Origin: JADJOY01 sp016713535 [NCBI: Deltaproteobacteria bacterium]
GTDB lineage: Bacteria > JADJOY01
Reading direction: 5' to 3'
NCBI GenBank assembly: GCA_016713535.1
Contig: JADJOY010000018.1
Span: forward strand, 172,291 to 236,290
Length of the DNA: 64,000 bases
Shown here: positions 14,053 to 22,463 of the stretch, piece by piece
Position numbering within the stretch: position 1 is the first letter of the stretch
Layout: each line of letters begins with the position of its first letter
Notes under the pieces: generated by a model
Database searches by the model: none
Seen by the model: only the letters and a program-made list of their open reading frames with translations
What the model was told of the DNA's origin: nothing
Made by a program: the position numbers and the translations under genes

Positions 14053-14712
14053 TCAGCGCGCCGTGGCGAGGATCAGCTCGGACGGCACGCCGAGCTGAGT
14101 GACCACATCGCGCCGCTGGATCCGGAACCCCGCGCGCTCGACGAACGGAGCGAGGGCCACCGGCCGGCACCCGCCGAGCAAGCGCGGAGCGCGCCGGTAG
14201 AGCCACACGAAGGTCGCACGCAGCCGCGGCGGCAGCTCCGCCATGTTCACGAGCACGAGGCGACCGCTCGGGCGCAGCACGCGCCGGAACTCGCCGAGCA
14301 CGAGCGGGAAGTCGCTCTCGGGGACGAGGTCGAGCATGTAGCTGTTGAGGACGAGATCGAACGCCGCATCCGGGAAGGGCAGGGCGCGGGCGTCGCCGAG
14401 CTGGAGCGCGTGCGCGCCCGGCACGTGCGCCACCTTGCGGCGCGCCCGCGCCAGCATCGGCGCGGTCAGATCGACGCCCTCGGTCCGGCCGTTCGGGTTC
14501 GCGCGCACCACCTCCTCGAACGCGAGGCCGGTGCCGACCGCCACCTCGAGCACATCCTCGCCGTCCCGGACGTGCGCCGCCGCCAGTTCGCGCGCCCGCG
14601 ACTCGGTGAGCCGCGCCCAGACGTCGTAGATCGGAGCGAGCCGCGCATACACCCGCGGAATCTCCTCCGGCGCGACCCCGGCCGGCTCGATCGCGTGCAT
14701 CGCCTCACTCAT
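14053..14712 (-). CDS. Class I SAM-dependent methyltransferase
   Basis: 219 aa, UbiE/Methyltransf_11-like. An N-terminal helix (YARLAPIYDVWARL) resembles UbiE-type enzymes. Then come motif I (VLEVAVGTG), the acidic residue after beta2 (GVDLTAPMLARAR), motif II region FDLVLNSYMLDL, and RVLRPSGRLVLVNM. The substrate is unknown. It is on the opposite strand to the response regulator (convergent, 49-nt gap with a hairpin-like GC repeat) and its start overlaps the end of the decayed gene upstream. Confidence 0.88.
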   Translation of the reverse strand: MSEAMHAIEPAGVAPEEIPRVYARLAPIYDVWARLTESRARELAAAHVRDGEDVLEVAVGTGLAFEEVVRANPNGRTEGVDLTAPMLARARRKVAHVPGAHALQLGDARALPFPDAAFDLVLNSYMLDLVPESDFPLVLGEFRRVLRPSGRLVLVNMAELPPRLRATFVWLYRRAPRLLGGCRPVALAPFVERAGFRIQRRDVVTQLGVPSELILATAR

Positions 14713-16053
14713 GGCGCTGGGGCCCTGGCCGCCCGCGCGGCGTTCGGGTGTTTCGTAGGGGTGGCCCCCGTGGCCGCCCGCTGTCGTGCCGGCTCGGCCG
14801 GCGGAACCGAATACGACTCCAGCACCAGATCAGCGACCCACTTGTCCGCGCCTTCGGGCACGAGCACCAGCACCGGCCCGACGTTCGCCGCGTAGTACGT
14901 GCGCCGAATCGGCCGCTCAGTCACATCGTCACGCGCCGGCTCCGAGGTCTCGACCACCACCGCGTTCTCGAACGGGCCAGCGGGCGTGACGACCTGCGCG
15001 CGGCCGAGGACGCGGTGGCGAGCGCCGAACATCCGTAGTCTGGATGGAGCGTTCGGGAACCACCGACGACCGCGGCGACAGGATCGGCGCGGTCACCCAC
15101 CGGCATGGAATCGAGCCGAAGTCGGAACCGGAACTTACCGGTCGATCGGGCGAGACCGCGGCGGCTCCTCCAGCCGGGCCAGGATGAGCCCTATGAGGGG
15201 ACGCGTCCCGCGCTGGAGCCGAAGGAACCAGCTCGAGGCCCGACGACACACCCACGTAGCCCCACTTGCGGCCGATCGATCTGAGCGGAGATCTCGGCGC
15301 CGATGTTCGCGCCGTTCGGGATGGGCTCGAGCGGGCTAATCTCTGCGTGCGACGGGACTGCCGCTCCGATCGGAGCGGGGACGGCGGTGCGGTGGGTGTC
15401 GTGGCCAGCGAGCTGACGGTCGGTGCTCACGACGACGCTCGTCGGTTCCTCTAGGCCGTTCGGTCGGGACCCAGGTGCCCGCGGCGTTCCTCACCTGCTC
15501 GAACGGGGCCCACGACCCGATGGAAGACCGTCGTCGCTGCGTGGTGTCCCAGGGATCGGCGCCATGGTCGGCCATGCTCGAAGGGCCGCGCTCGTCCCCT
15601 CGCCGCCCGGCGAAGCGGGAAGTCGCCGGCCAGTCGCGGCTCCTCGCGGGTGGTCCCCGCACCGACCCACGGCCCCGAGTAGCGCCAATCCACCTCGCTC
15701 AGCCGCCAGGCGTGGGCGGTGGCCCATAACCAAGCGCCCTTCTGGAACGTCAGGTGGCCCGTGAGGTCGAAGCTGGTCGACTGGATGCCGCGCATCCTCA
15801 GGTCGTCCGGACTCACCACGAGGATGTTCTTGAAGACGTAAGGCGGCCACTGAGCGAGCACCTTCCGCTCGACGCTCGTCCCATCCGGGCGGCGGTAGGT
15901 CCAGGTGCGGCCGATGGGGTCGACGGGGAAGGCTTCGCGGCCGATGGCCTGGGCGGCGGGCAGGTTCTCGATCGGGCCGACGGTGGCGGCGCGGGCCCCC
16001 ACGCTCGCGGCGAGCGTGGCCAGGAAGGCGAGCAACGGGCGCCGCGGGGTCAC
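14709..16053 (-). pseudogene. Decayed or multiply frameshifted secreted-protein gene, unknown family
   Basis: One protein appears split over several frames. The 5' part starts at a GTG (16051-16053) with a signal peptide (LLAFLATLAASVGARA). It continues with protein-like sequence such as AFPVDPIGRTWTYRRPDG and IQSTSFDLTGHLTFQKGAW until about 15640. Middle pieces such as GSWAPFEQVRNAAGTWVPTE (about 15450-15510) and PNGANIGAEISAQIDRPQVG (about 15255-15315) lie in other frames. The 3' part (about 14709-15032) reads PAGPFENAVVVETSEPA and PIRRTYYAANVGPVLVLV and ends with SYSVPP and a low-complexity tail. At least three shifts are needed, more than elsewhere in the window, so real decay is plausible. 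The family is not recognised. Three 20-bp dyads lie 117-182 nt upstream of its start. Confidence 0.55.
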
Positions 16054-16169
16054 GGCACCCAGGGTACGACAGGAGCGGAGGCGGACGGGAAGAGGCTGGT
16101 GCCGCCCCCGAAGCCCTGCGGACGGGGGTGAACCCCGCCCCCTACGGGAATCGCGCTGAATTTGCGGTC

Positions 16170-16235
16170 TTGCTGGCGATTGGTAGCAAGATTTGCTGGT
16201 GGTGACCAGCAAGGCCCACTAGCGCTCGCTAGCAA
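16170..16235. promoter_or_regulatory. Array of three 20-bp dyads, 23-bp period (copy 1)
   Basis: Units at 16170-16189, 16193-16212 and 16216-16235 each fit TTGCTRGYnnnnRCYAGCAA, with the outer half AGCAA intact in all three. The middle unit is a perfect dyad; the third has CCACT for its left TTGCT. Starts are exactly 23 bp apart. The same arrangement occurs at 58033-58098 before the XRE-glycosidase gene. Here it lies between the groES stop and the decayed secreted-protein gene, so it would control leftward transcription of the latter. Repeats are seen directly; the operator role is inferred. Confidence 0.75.
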
Positions 16236-16240
16236 ACGAA

Positions 16241-16271
16241 AGAGGCCGCCCCGGATCTCGGGGAGGCCTCT
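16241..16271 (-). terminator. Probable Rho-independent terminator of groES
   Basis: On the - strand, AGAGGCC and CCCCG pair with CGGGG and GGCCTCT (one mismatch between the two blocks, loop of about five bases). The sequence TTCGTTT follows. It sits 42 nt past the groES stop. Its T-rich tail runs into the third dyad of the neighbouring array. Confidence 0.6.
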
Positions 16272-16312
16272 CGCGCGAGCGCCGCGAGGCGGCTCGCGAA
16301 CGGCGACGGGGC

Positions 16313-16603
16313 TCAGCCCTCGACGACGCCGAGGATGTCTTCCTCGCGGATGATCAGCAGCTCGTTGCCGTCCACCTTGATCTCGCTGCCGGCCCACTTG
16401 CTGATGATCACGACTTCGCCCTTCTTGACGTCGATCGGCGTGACCTTGCCGTCGTCGCTGACCTTGCCCTTGCCGACCGCCACCACCTTCGCCTGCTGCG
16501 GCTTCTCCTTGGCGGTGTCGGGGATGATGATTCCGCCCTTCGACTTCGACTCCTCTTCGAGTCGCTGCACGATGATGCGGTCGCCCAGTGGTCGCACGTT
16601 CAT
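16313..16603 (-). CDS. groES: Co-chaperonin GroES (Cpn10)
   Basis: 96 aa, the normal length. Forms the heptameric lid of GroEL in the cytoplasm. Begins MNVRPLGDRIIVQRLEEESK and keeps the mobile loop region SKGGIIIPDTAKEKPQ, GKV and the conserved C-terminal block with LLIIREEDILGVVEG. The ATG at 16603 has an AGGAG seven nt upstream. No groEL follows: downstream lie a terminator, the dyad array and a decayed gene, so the chaperonin gene must be elsewhere. No CIRCE inverted repeat (TTAGCACTC half-sites) is visible upstream. Confidence 0.97.
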   Translation of the reverse strand: MNVRPLGDRIIVQRLEEESKSKGGIIIPDTAKEKPQQAKVVAVGKGKVSDDGKVTPIDVKKGEVVIISKWAGSEIKVDGNELLIIREEDILGVVEG

Positions 16604-16663
16604 GAATCGCTCCTCTTTCGTCTGGTCTCGCCCAGCCCTGGATTGGTCCGTTTGGCAGCCCTG

Positions 16664-16692
16664 GATATTGGCGCTTATTTCGCGTCCGTCAA
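16664..16692 (-). promoter_or_regulatory. Candidate sigma-70-type promoter for groES
   Basis: On the - strand, TTGACG (16687-16692) and AATATC (16664-16669) are separated by 17 bp, about 60 nt before the groES ATG. Two copies of CCAGGGCTG lie between the promoter and the gene. The match is by eye only. Confidence 0.45.
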
Positions 16693-16705
16693 GCGCCCGG
16701 GTTGA

Positions 16706-18535
16706 CTACGCGGTCTGGATCTCGCGCCGCTTCTCGTCCTTGCGGCGCTCGTTGTCGGTCAGGTAGAGCTTTCGCAGTCGGATCGACTTCGGCGTCACCT
16801 CGACCAGCTCGTCGCTCTCGATGTACTCGAGGCACTCCTCGAGCGAGAACACCCGCGGCGGGGTGAGGATGATGTTCTCGTCGGAGCCCGCGGCGCGGAT
16901 GTTGGTCAGGTGCTTGGCCTTGGTCGGGTTGACCGGGATGTCGCGGTCCTTGGGGTGCTCGCCGACGATCATGCCCTCGTAGATCGGGTCGCCCGGCGCC
17001 ACGAACAGCTCGCCGCGCTCCTGCAGCGCGTAGAGCGCGTAGCCGGTGGCCTCGCCGGTGGCCATCGACACCAGCACCGCGTGGTTCCTGTGCGGGATCT
17101 CACCCTGCATCGGTTCGTAACCGCCGTGGTTCGAGTCGAGCACCGCGCGCCCGCTGGTGGCACGCATCAGCCGCGAGTGAAGGCCGATCGTGCCGCGCGC
17201 CGGGATGCGCGCGTGGATGTTCGTCTGGGCGTCGCGGGGGACGATCTGCACCACCCGGGCGCGGCGCGTGCCGAGGAGCTCGAACACCTTGCCGGCGAGC
17301 TCTTCCGGCACCTCGACGACGATGTCCTCGAACGGCTCGAGCGTGACGCCGTCCTCCTCCTTGAGCACCACCTCGGGCTTGCCGACCGCGAACTCGTAGC
17401 CCTCGCGGCGCATCGTCTCGATCAGGATGCCGAGGTGAAGCACGCCGCGCCCCGAGACCAGGAACGCGTCCTGGCGGTCGAGGAACTCGACCCTGAGCGC
17501 CACGTTCGAGCGCACCTCGCGCTCGAGCCGCTCGCGGATCTTGCGCGACGTCACGTAGTCGCCCTCGCGCCCCGCGAACGGCGAGCTGTTCACGCAGAAG
17601 AGCATCCTGAGCGTGGGCTCGTCGACGTGGATGCCGGGGAGCGGCTCCACCTGGTCGGAGTCGGTGACGGTCTCACCGATCGCCACGTCCTCGAGACCAT
17701 GGATCTCGCAGATGTCGCCGGCGGTGACCTCGTCGACCTTGCGCTTGCCGACGCCCTCGAACAGGTAGAGGTGGGTGATCGAGCCGGTGCGGCGCGCGCC
17801 GTCGGGCTTGAGGATGAACACGTTCTGGCCCGGGCGGACCTTGCCGCTGCGCACGCGCCCGATCGCGATCCGGCCCGTGTACTCGCTGTAATCGAGCGTG
17901 GTGGGCTGGAAGCGCATCGGGCCTTCCATCTCCACCTCGGGCGCCGGCACGTTCTCCAGGATCAGGCGGAATACGAGCTCCATGCCCTGGTCCGGCCCGT
18001 CGGCTTCGCTGCGGGCGATGCCGTTGCGCGCCGAGGCGTAGACCACCGGGAACTCGAGCTGGTCATCGTTCGCCTCGAGTTCGCAGAAGAGGTCGAAGAC
18101 CTCGTTCAGGACCTCGTCGGGGCGGGCGTCCTTGCGGTCGATCTTGTTGATGATGACGAGGGGCTTGAGGCCCGCCGCGAGCGCCTTGCGCAGCACGAAA
18201 CGGGTCTGGGGCTTGGGGCCCTCGGCGGCGTCCACCAGCAGCAGGGCGCCGTCGGCCATCTGTACGATGCGCTCGACCTCGCCGCCGAAGTCGGCGTGGC
18301 CCGGAGTGTCGATGATGTTGATGCGGACGTCGCCGACGGTGACCGCGGTGCACTTCGAGAGGATCGTGATGCCGCGCTCGCGCTCCAGGTCGTTGCGATC
18401 CATGATCCGCTCCTCGGTGAGCTGAGCGGACTTGAGGGCGCCGGCCTCGCGGAGGAGCTTGTCGACCAGCGTCGTCTTGCCGTGGTCGACGTGGGCGATG
18501 ATCGCCACGTTGCGGATGTTTTCGAGGGTGGTCAT
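16706..18535 (-). CDS. typA: Translational GTPase TypA/BipA
   Basis: 609 aa ribosome-associated GTPase. G1 is AHVDHGKTT, the switch I region ends [11 protein letters not shown]3 is DTPGHADF, G4 NKIDR and G5 region YASARNG. EF-Tu-like domain II, an EF-G-like domain and the TypA-specific C-terminal region (…[14 protein letters not shown]) follow. The ATG at 18535 starts [20 protein letters not shown] and has GGGAGG 8 nt upstream. A longer open frame upstream of it to 18916 has no coding character. Divergent from the GH5 gene. Confidence 0.97.
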   Translation of the reverse strand: MTTLENIRNVAIIAHVDHGKTTLVDKLLREAGALKSAQLTEERIMDRNDLERERGITILSKCTAVTVGDVRINIIDTPGHADFGGEVERIVQMADGALLLVDAAEGPKPQTRFVLRKALAAGLKPLVIINKIDRKDARPDEVLNEVFDLFCELEANDDQLEFPVVYASARNGIARSEADGPDQGMELVFRLILENVPAPEVEMEGPMRFQPTTLDYSEYTGRIAIGRVRSGKVRPGQNVFILKPDGARRTGSITHLYLFEGVGKRKVDEVTAGDICEIHGLEDVAIGETVTDSDQVEPLPGIHVDEPTLRMLFCVNSSPFAGREGDYVTSRKIRERLEREVRSNVALRVEFLDRQDAFLVSGRGVLHLGILIETMRREGYEFAVGKPEVVLKEEDGVTLEPFEDIVVEVPEELAGKVFELLGTRRARVVQIVPRDAQTNIHARIPARGTIGLHSRLMRATSGRAVLDSNHGGYEPMQGEIPHRNHAVLVSMATGEATGYALYALQERGELFVAPGDPIYEGMIVGEHPKDRDIPVNPTKAKHLTNIRAAGSDENIILTPPRVFSLEECLEYIESDELVEVTPKSIRLRKLYLTDNERRKDEKRREIQTA

Positions 18536-18710
18536 GGGTGAATCCTCCCGCGCGCGCCTCGCGCACGCGCGGGCCGTTCTTGGACTCGAAGTGGCGGACT
18601 GCTGAGGTGGATGCGTTGGCCCGGCTGGGTCCGGGGGCCGTGCCGCTCGACGCGGCGCGGCAAGTGTAACCACAATCGTAGAAAGGCGTCTCGCGAGCGA
18701 GGAACCGACG

Positions 18711-19994
18711 ATGAGGATCGACAGGGCGGAACCAACCCGGCCGGGTGCAGCGTGCTGGGCGGCGGTGGCCGTGCTGGGAGTGGCGCTCGCGACCGGCTGT
18801 CCGAGCAGCGGCGAGCCCACCTTCCTCACCGACGAGCAGGGCGGTGCGCTGATCCTCCACGGCGTGAACGCGAACAACGGCGCCAAGTACGACCCCCAGC
18901 GCGTGGGCTGGACCACTCAGCCCGACATCGAGCGGCTCGCCACCTGGGGGTTCAACGTGGTGCGGCTCCTGGTGCTGTGGGACGGGCTCGAGCCGGCGCC
19001 GGGCGTCTACGACGCCGCGTACCTCGAGCGCGTCGCCGAGCGAGTCCGCTGGTGCGCCGACGCCGGGCTGCACGTGATCCTCGACCTGCACCAGGACCTC
19101 TACGCCGCGCGCTTCGGCGGTGATGGCGCTCCCGACTGGGCGATCCGCGACGACGGTTTCCCGTTCACGCCGCTCGAGCCGTGGTGGCTCAACTACACCC
19201 AGCCCGCGGTCATCCACTCGTTCGACCACTTCTTCCAGGATGCCGACCTGCAGGAGCGTTACGAGCAGGCGTGGCTCACCCTCGCCAGCCGGTTTCGCGA
19301 CGAGCCGGCGGTGCTCGGCTACGACCTCATGAACGAGCCATACCCGGGCTCCGAGCCGCTCGGCGACTTCGAGAGCGGTACGCTCACCGCGTTCTCGGAT
19401 CGCCTCTCCCGCGCGATCCACGCCGTCGACGCCGACGCGTGGGTCTTCTACGAGCCGGTGGCGTTCTCCGCCAACATGGGACTGCCGTCGGCGATCGGGC
19501 TCTTGACCGACGAGCGCGTTGCCTACTTCCCGCACTTCTACCAGCTCGACGTCCACGAAGGTGGGGCGTATTCGGGCGACACCAGCTTCATCGAGCTCTG
19601 GAAGGCGAACCGCACCGCCGAGGCGTCGCGCCAGAAGGCGCCCCTGCTGATGGGCGAGTTCGGCGCCAGTGCGGAAGGCGCGGGCCACGTCGACTACTTG
19701 AAGGACGTGACCGCCATGGCCGACTCGGCCGGCGCGGGCTGGACCTACTGGAGCTACGACCGCGAGAACGGAAGCTTCGGTTTCCTCGACTCGAGTGGCG
19801 CCGAGAAGGCCCAGCTCGAGGCGCTGGTGCGCGTCTATCCCGAGCGCATCGCCGGCCAGCCCGTCTCGTATTCGTACGACCCCGATGCGCGCGTGTTCGA
19901 GCTGGTCTTCGACGACGTGGCCGACGTGAGCGGCGCCACCCGGATCGTGCTTCCCGCCAGCCGGCTCTACCGTCGGGGTGGGAGCTCAGCGTGA
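18711..19994 (+). CDS. GH5-family glycoside hydrolase lipoprotein (endoglycosylceramidase-like), C-terminus frameshifted
   Basis: Exported retaining glycosidase. The signal sequence ends LATGC, a lipobox. The GH5 barrel shows GVNANNGAKYDP, LDLHQDLY, acid/base Glu209 in DLMNEPYPG and nucleophile Glu316 in LLMGEFGAS, plus WTYWSYD. The layout resembles endoglycosylceramidases, which carry a C-terminal beta domain. The open frame stops at 19994 after LYRRGGSSA. One missing base near 19970 would restore PSGWELSVSDPAGTWSSSFD and extend the protein by about 45 residues to the stop at 20111-20113. The true gene is therefore probably 18711-20113. Confidence 0.88.
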   Translation: MRIDRAEPTRPGAACWAAVAVLGVALATGCPSSGEPTFLTDEQGGALILHGVNANNGAKYDPQRVGWTTQPDIERLATWGFNVVRLLVLWDGLEPAPGVYDAAYLERVAERVRWCADAGLHVILDLHQDLYAARFGGDGAPDWAIRDDGFPFTPLEPWWLNYTQPAVIHSFDHFFQDADLQERYEQAWLTLASRFRDEPAVLGYDLMNEPYPGSEPLGDFESGTLTAFSDRLSRAIHAVDADAWVFYEPVAFSANMGLPSAIGLLTDERVAYFPHFYQLDVHEGGAYSGDTSFIELWKANRTAEASRQKAPLLMGEFGASAEGAGHVDYLKDVTAMADSAGAGWTYWSYDRENGSFGFLDSSGAEKAQLEALVRVYPERIAGQPVSYSYDPDARVFELVFDDVADVSGATRIVLPASRLYRRGGSSA

Positions 19995-20326
19995 GCGATC
20001 CCGCTGGCACCTGGTCGTCGAGCTTCGACGCGGCGAGCCAGCGGCTAACCCTGGTCACCGGCTCCTCCGCCGCTCGTCACACGGTCCGCATCACGCCGGC
20101 CGCGCCGGGCTGATCTGCGCAGCTCGCCTCGGGCACGTCGGGCGTCGCGCCCGTGGGTGGGAAGATTTTTCCGGCCGGGCCGCCCATGCTCGGACCGACC
20201 TCGTTTGATTCCGAGGGGTTTCGGGCGCTGTGTGTGCTCGCGCACAGGCACCGAGCTTGCTCTTCGACGGCACCAACATCCGGTCCGGTCCGCCGCTCGT
20301 ACCGCGCGCGGCACCGAGGAGCAGCC

Positions 20327-21499
20327 GTGTCCGAGCCAGCCTTCGATCTCGCCGCCGCCGTCGCGCCCGAGCCGGCGCCGTCGTTCGATCTCACCACGCT
20401 CCTGCGCACGATGGTGGAGCTGCGCGCGTCCGATCTGCACCTGGGCGTCGGCAGCCCGCCGCTGGTGCGTGTCGACGGCGGGCTTGCGCCGATCGAGGGC
20501 TACCCGGTCCTCGACCAGAAGCGCCTCGAGTCGCTGATCCTCGCGACCCTCGAGGATGACGCCTGCAAGGCGCTGGACGAGGAGCGCGAGCTCGACTACT
20601 CGCTCTCGGTGCCCGGGCTCTCACGGTTCCGCGGCAACCTGATGTGGCAGCGAGGCACCCTCGGCGCCGTGTTCCGCGCGATCCCGGTGCGGCCGCTCAC
20701 CCTCGAGGAGCTCGGCCTGCCCGCGACGGTCGCGGCGCTGGCGCGGCGTCCGCGCGGGCTGGTGCTCGTCACCGGCCCCACCGGCAGCGGCAAGTCGACG
20801 ACGCTCGCGGCGATGATCGACCACGTCAACACCCACTTCGCGCACCACATCGTCACCATCGAGGACCCGATCGAGTTCCTGCACAAGAACAAGAAGTGCC
20901 TGATCCGCCAGCGCGAGCTGGGCTCGGACACGCGCTCGTTCGCGGCCGCGCTCAAGCACGTGCTCAGGCAGGACCCCGACCTCATCCTGGTGGGCGAGAT
21001 GCGCGACCTCGAGACGATCGCGCTCGCGGTCACCGCGGCCGAGACCGGACACCTGGTGTTCGGCACGCTCCACACCAACTCGGCGGCGTCGACCGTCGAT
21101 CGCATCATCGACGTCTTCCCCGGCGGTCAGCAGCAGCAGATCCGCATGCAGCTCGCCGCCACGCTGCAGGGCGTGTTGTCGCAGACGCTGGTGCCGAAGG
21201 CGAAGGGGCCGGGGCGCGCGTGCGCGATCGAGATCCTGGTGGCGAACCACGCGGTGCGGAACATGATCCGAGAAGGGAAGACACACCAGATCGAGAACCT
21301 CATGACCTCGGGCGCGACCGCCGGCATGCAGACGCTCAACTCGGCGCTTGCGCAGCTCGTGAAGGCGGGCGTGATCACCGCCGACGCCGCGGTCGAGAAG
21401 TCGAACCACCCCGACGACCTGCGCGGGGCCCTGAGCTCGGTGCTGGGCGCAGCGGTGGCGGGCGCGCAGCGCACGATGCCGCCGCGACCGGCTCGCTAG
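20327..21499 (+). CDS. pilT: Type IV pilus retraction ATPase PilT/PilU family
   Basis: 390 aa hexameric ATPase that depolymerises type IV pili at the inner membrane. An N-terminal PAS-like domain (DLHLGVGSPPLVRVDG) precedes Walker A GPTGSGKST (about 150-158), the Asp box (VTIEDPIEF), Walker B (LILVGEMRDLET), the His box (ETGHLVFGTLHTNSA) and the C-terminal QTLVPK region. The frame is open upstream to 20153, but the GTG at 20327 has GAGGAG six nt before it and gives the family's normal length plus a short Ala/Pro leader. No other pilus genes are in the window. The C-terminal AIRAGR-type motif of PilT is not obvious, so PilU is possible. Confidence 0.92.
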   Translation: MSEPAFDLAAAVAPEPAPSFDLTTLLRTMVELRASDLHLGVGSPPLVRVDGGLAPIEGYPVLDQKRLESLILATLEDDACKALDEERELDYSLSVPGLSRFRGNLMWQRGTLGAVFRAIPVRPLTLEELGLPATVAALARRPRGLVLVTGPTGSGKSTTLAAMIDHVNTHFAHHIVTIEDPIEFLHKNKKCLIRQRELGSDTRSFAAALKHVLRQDPDLILVGEMRDLETIALAVTAAETGHLVFGTLHTNSAASTVDRIIDVFPGGQQQQIRMQLAATLQGVLSQTLVPKAKGPGRACAIEILVANHAVRNMIREGKTHQIENLMTSGATAGMQTLNSALAQLVKAGVITADAAVEKSNHPDDLRGALSSVLGAAVAGAQRTMPPRPAR

Positions 21500-21569
21500 C
21501 GCGCCGCCGGCGGGCCACTTCTCGAGCGACCTGGTCGATCGCCGTCGGCGACGGAGCGCCGATGCACCA

Positions 21570-22463
21570 TCACGAGCGCAGGAGCGGCACCCGCGCGGTA
21601 TCGACCGCGCCGAACCCGAGCACCGGGAGTACCCGCCCGTAGGGCTCGGGGAGCGTGAAGCGCGCGCTCGCGCGCGACGCGAGCGCGTCGGGCACCGGCC
21701 GTCGCGGGCTCACGATCACCAGTGTCGGCCGCCCGGGATCGAGCTCCAGGGCTTCGGCGAGCGCCTCTTCGGAGGCGATGTGCTCGATCCGCTCGCCGAC
21801 GCGGTGCAGGTAGTAGAAGGTCGGGTCGTCGAAGTCGAGCGCCGGGTCGACGCCGAGCGCGATGACTCTCCAGCCGGCGCGCTCGGGCTCGCCGAGGAAG
21901 GCGACGAAGCGCTCCACGATCAGCGGCATCGGCCGGCTCCTCGCGCGCGCGACGGTGTCCACGACGCGCGCCGCGAGGAACCCAGCGAGGGCCACGCTCG
22001 CGAGCATGGCGAGCGCTGGCCAGCGCGCGCCGAGGCGCGCACGCAGCGCATCGATCGCCGCGACCGCGAGCGAGCCCATCGCGATTGCGAACGCCGGATA
22101 CGCGGGGTACGCGTACCACGGCAGCTTGAGGCTCACGAGCGAGACCGCGGTGAACACCACCCCCGGCCACAGCAGCAGCAACGTCGCGGTCGCACCGTCG
22201 GGCGACGCGTCGCACTGCCGCCGGCCGCGTGCTGCACGCCACACCTCGGCCGCGAGCGCGAGCGGCACCACGGGCCACCACCCGTCCAGCGAGACGCGCT
22301 GGGCGGGGAAGTAGAACCACCACGGCCGTGCGTGCCACGGCTCGGAGGTCCCCGTGATCCGCCCCACGATCTGCTCGCCCACGCTCACTTCGACGAAGCC
22401 CGGCACCGAGAGCCAGCCTGCGAGTTGCCAGGCGAGCGGGGCCGCCAGCGCCGCCGCGGTCAT
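21570..22463 (-). CDS. C-terminal part of PMT/ArnT-like (GT39-type) glycosyltransferase
   Basis: 297 aa with several transmembrane helices then a soluble tail, matching the second half of the protein encoded just upstream. The ATG at 22463 overlaps the upstream stop (ATGA). The two frames also join smoothly if one base is lost (…RARPFVAMTAAALAAPLAWQ), inside what should be a single helix. A continuous 745-aa transferase is the better reading; two coupled genes are the alternative. Confidence 0.8.
   Translation of the reverse strand: MTAAALAAPLAWQLAGWLSVPGFVEVSVGEQIVGRITGTSEPWHARPWWFYFPAQRVSLDGWWPVVPLALAAEVWRAARGRRQCDASPDGATATLLLLWPGVVFTAVSLVSLKLPWYAYPAYPAFAIAMGSLAVAAIDALRARLGARWPALAMLASVALAGFLAARVVDTVARARSRPMPLIVERFVAFLGEPERAGWRVIALGVDPALDFDDPTFYYLHRVGERIEHIASEEALAEALELDPGRPTLVIVSPRRPVPDALASRASARFTLPEPYGRVLPVLGFGAVDTARVPLLRS

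Noticed and set aside
14709-15032. Independent 107-aa gene
   Set aside because: Starts without signal or ribosome site and reads like the C-terminal end of the protein begun at 16053.
16604-16705. CIRCE element upstream of groES
   Set aside because: Looked for TTAGCACTC and GAGTGCTAA half-sites; none found.
16910-18541. 543-residue + strand open frame
   Set aside because: Antisense of typA; a GC-rich third-position artefact.
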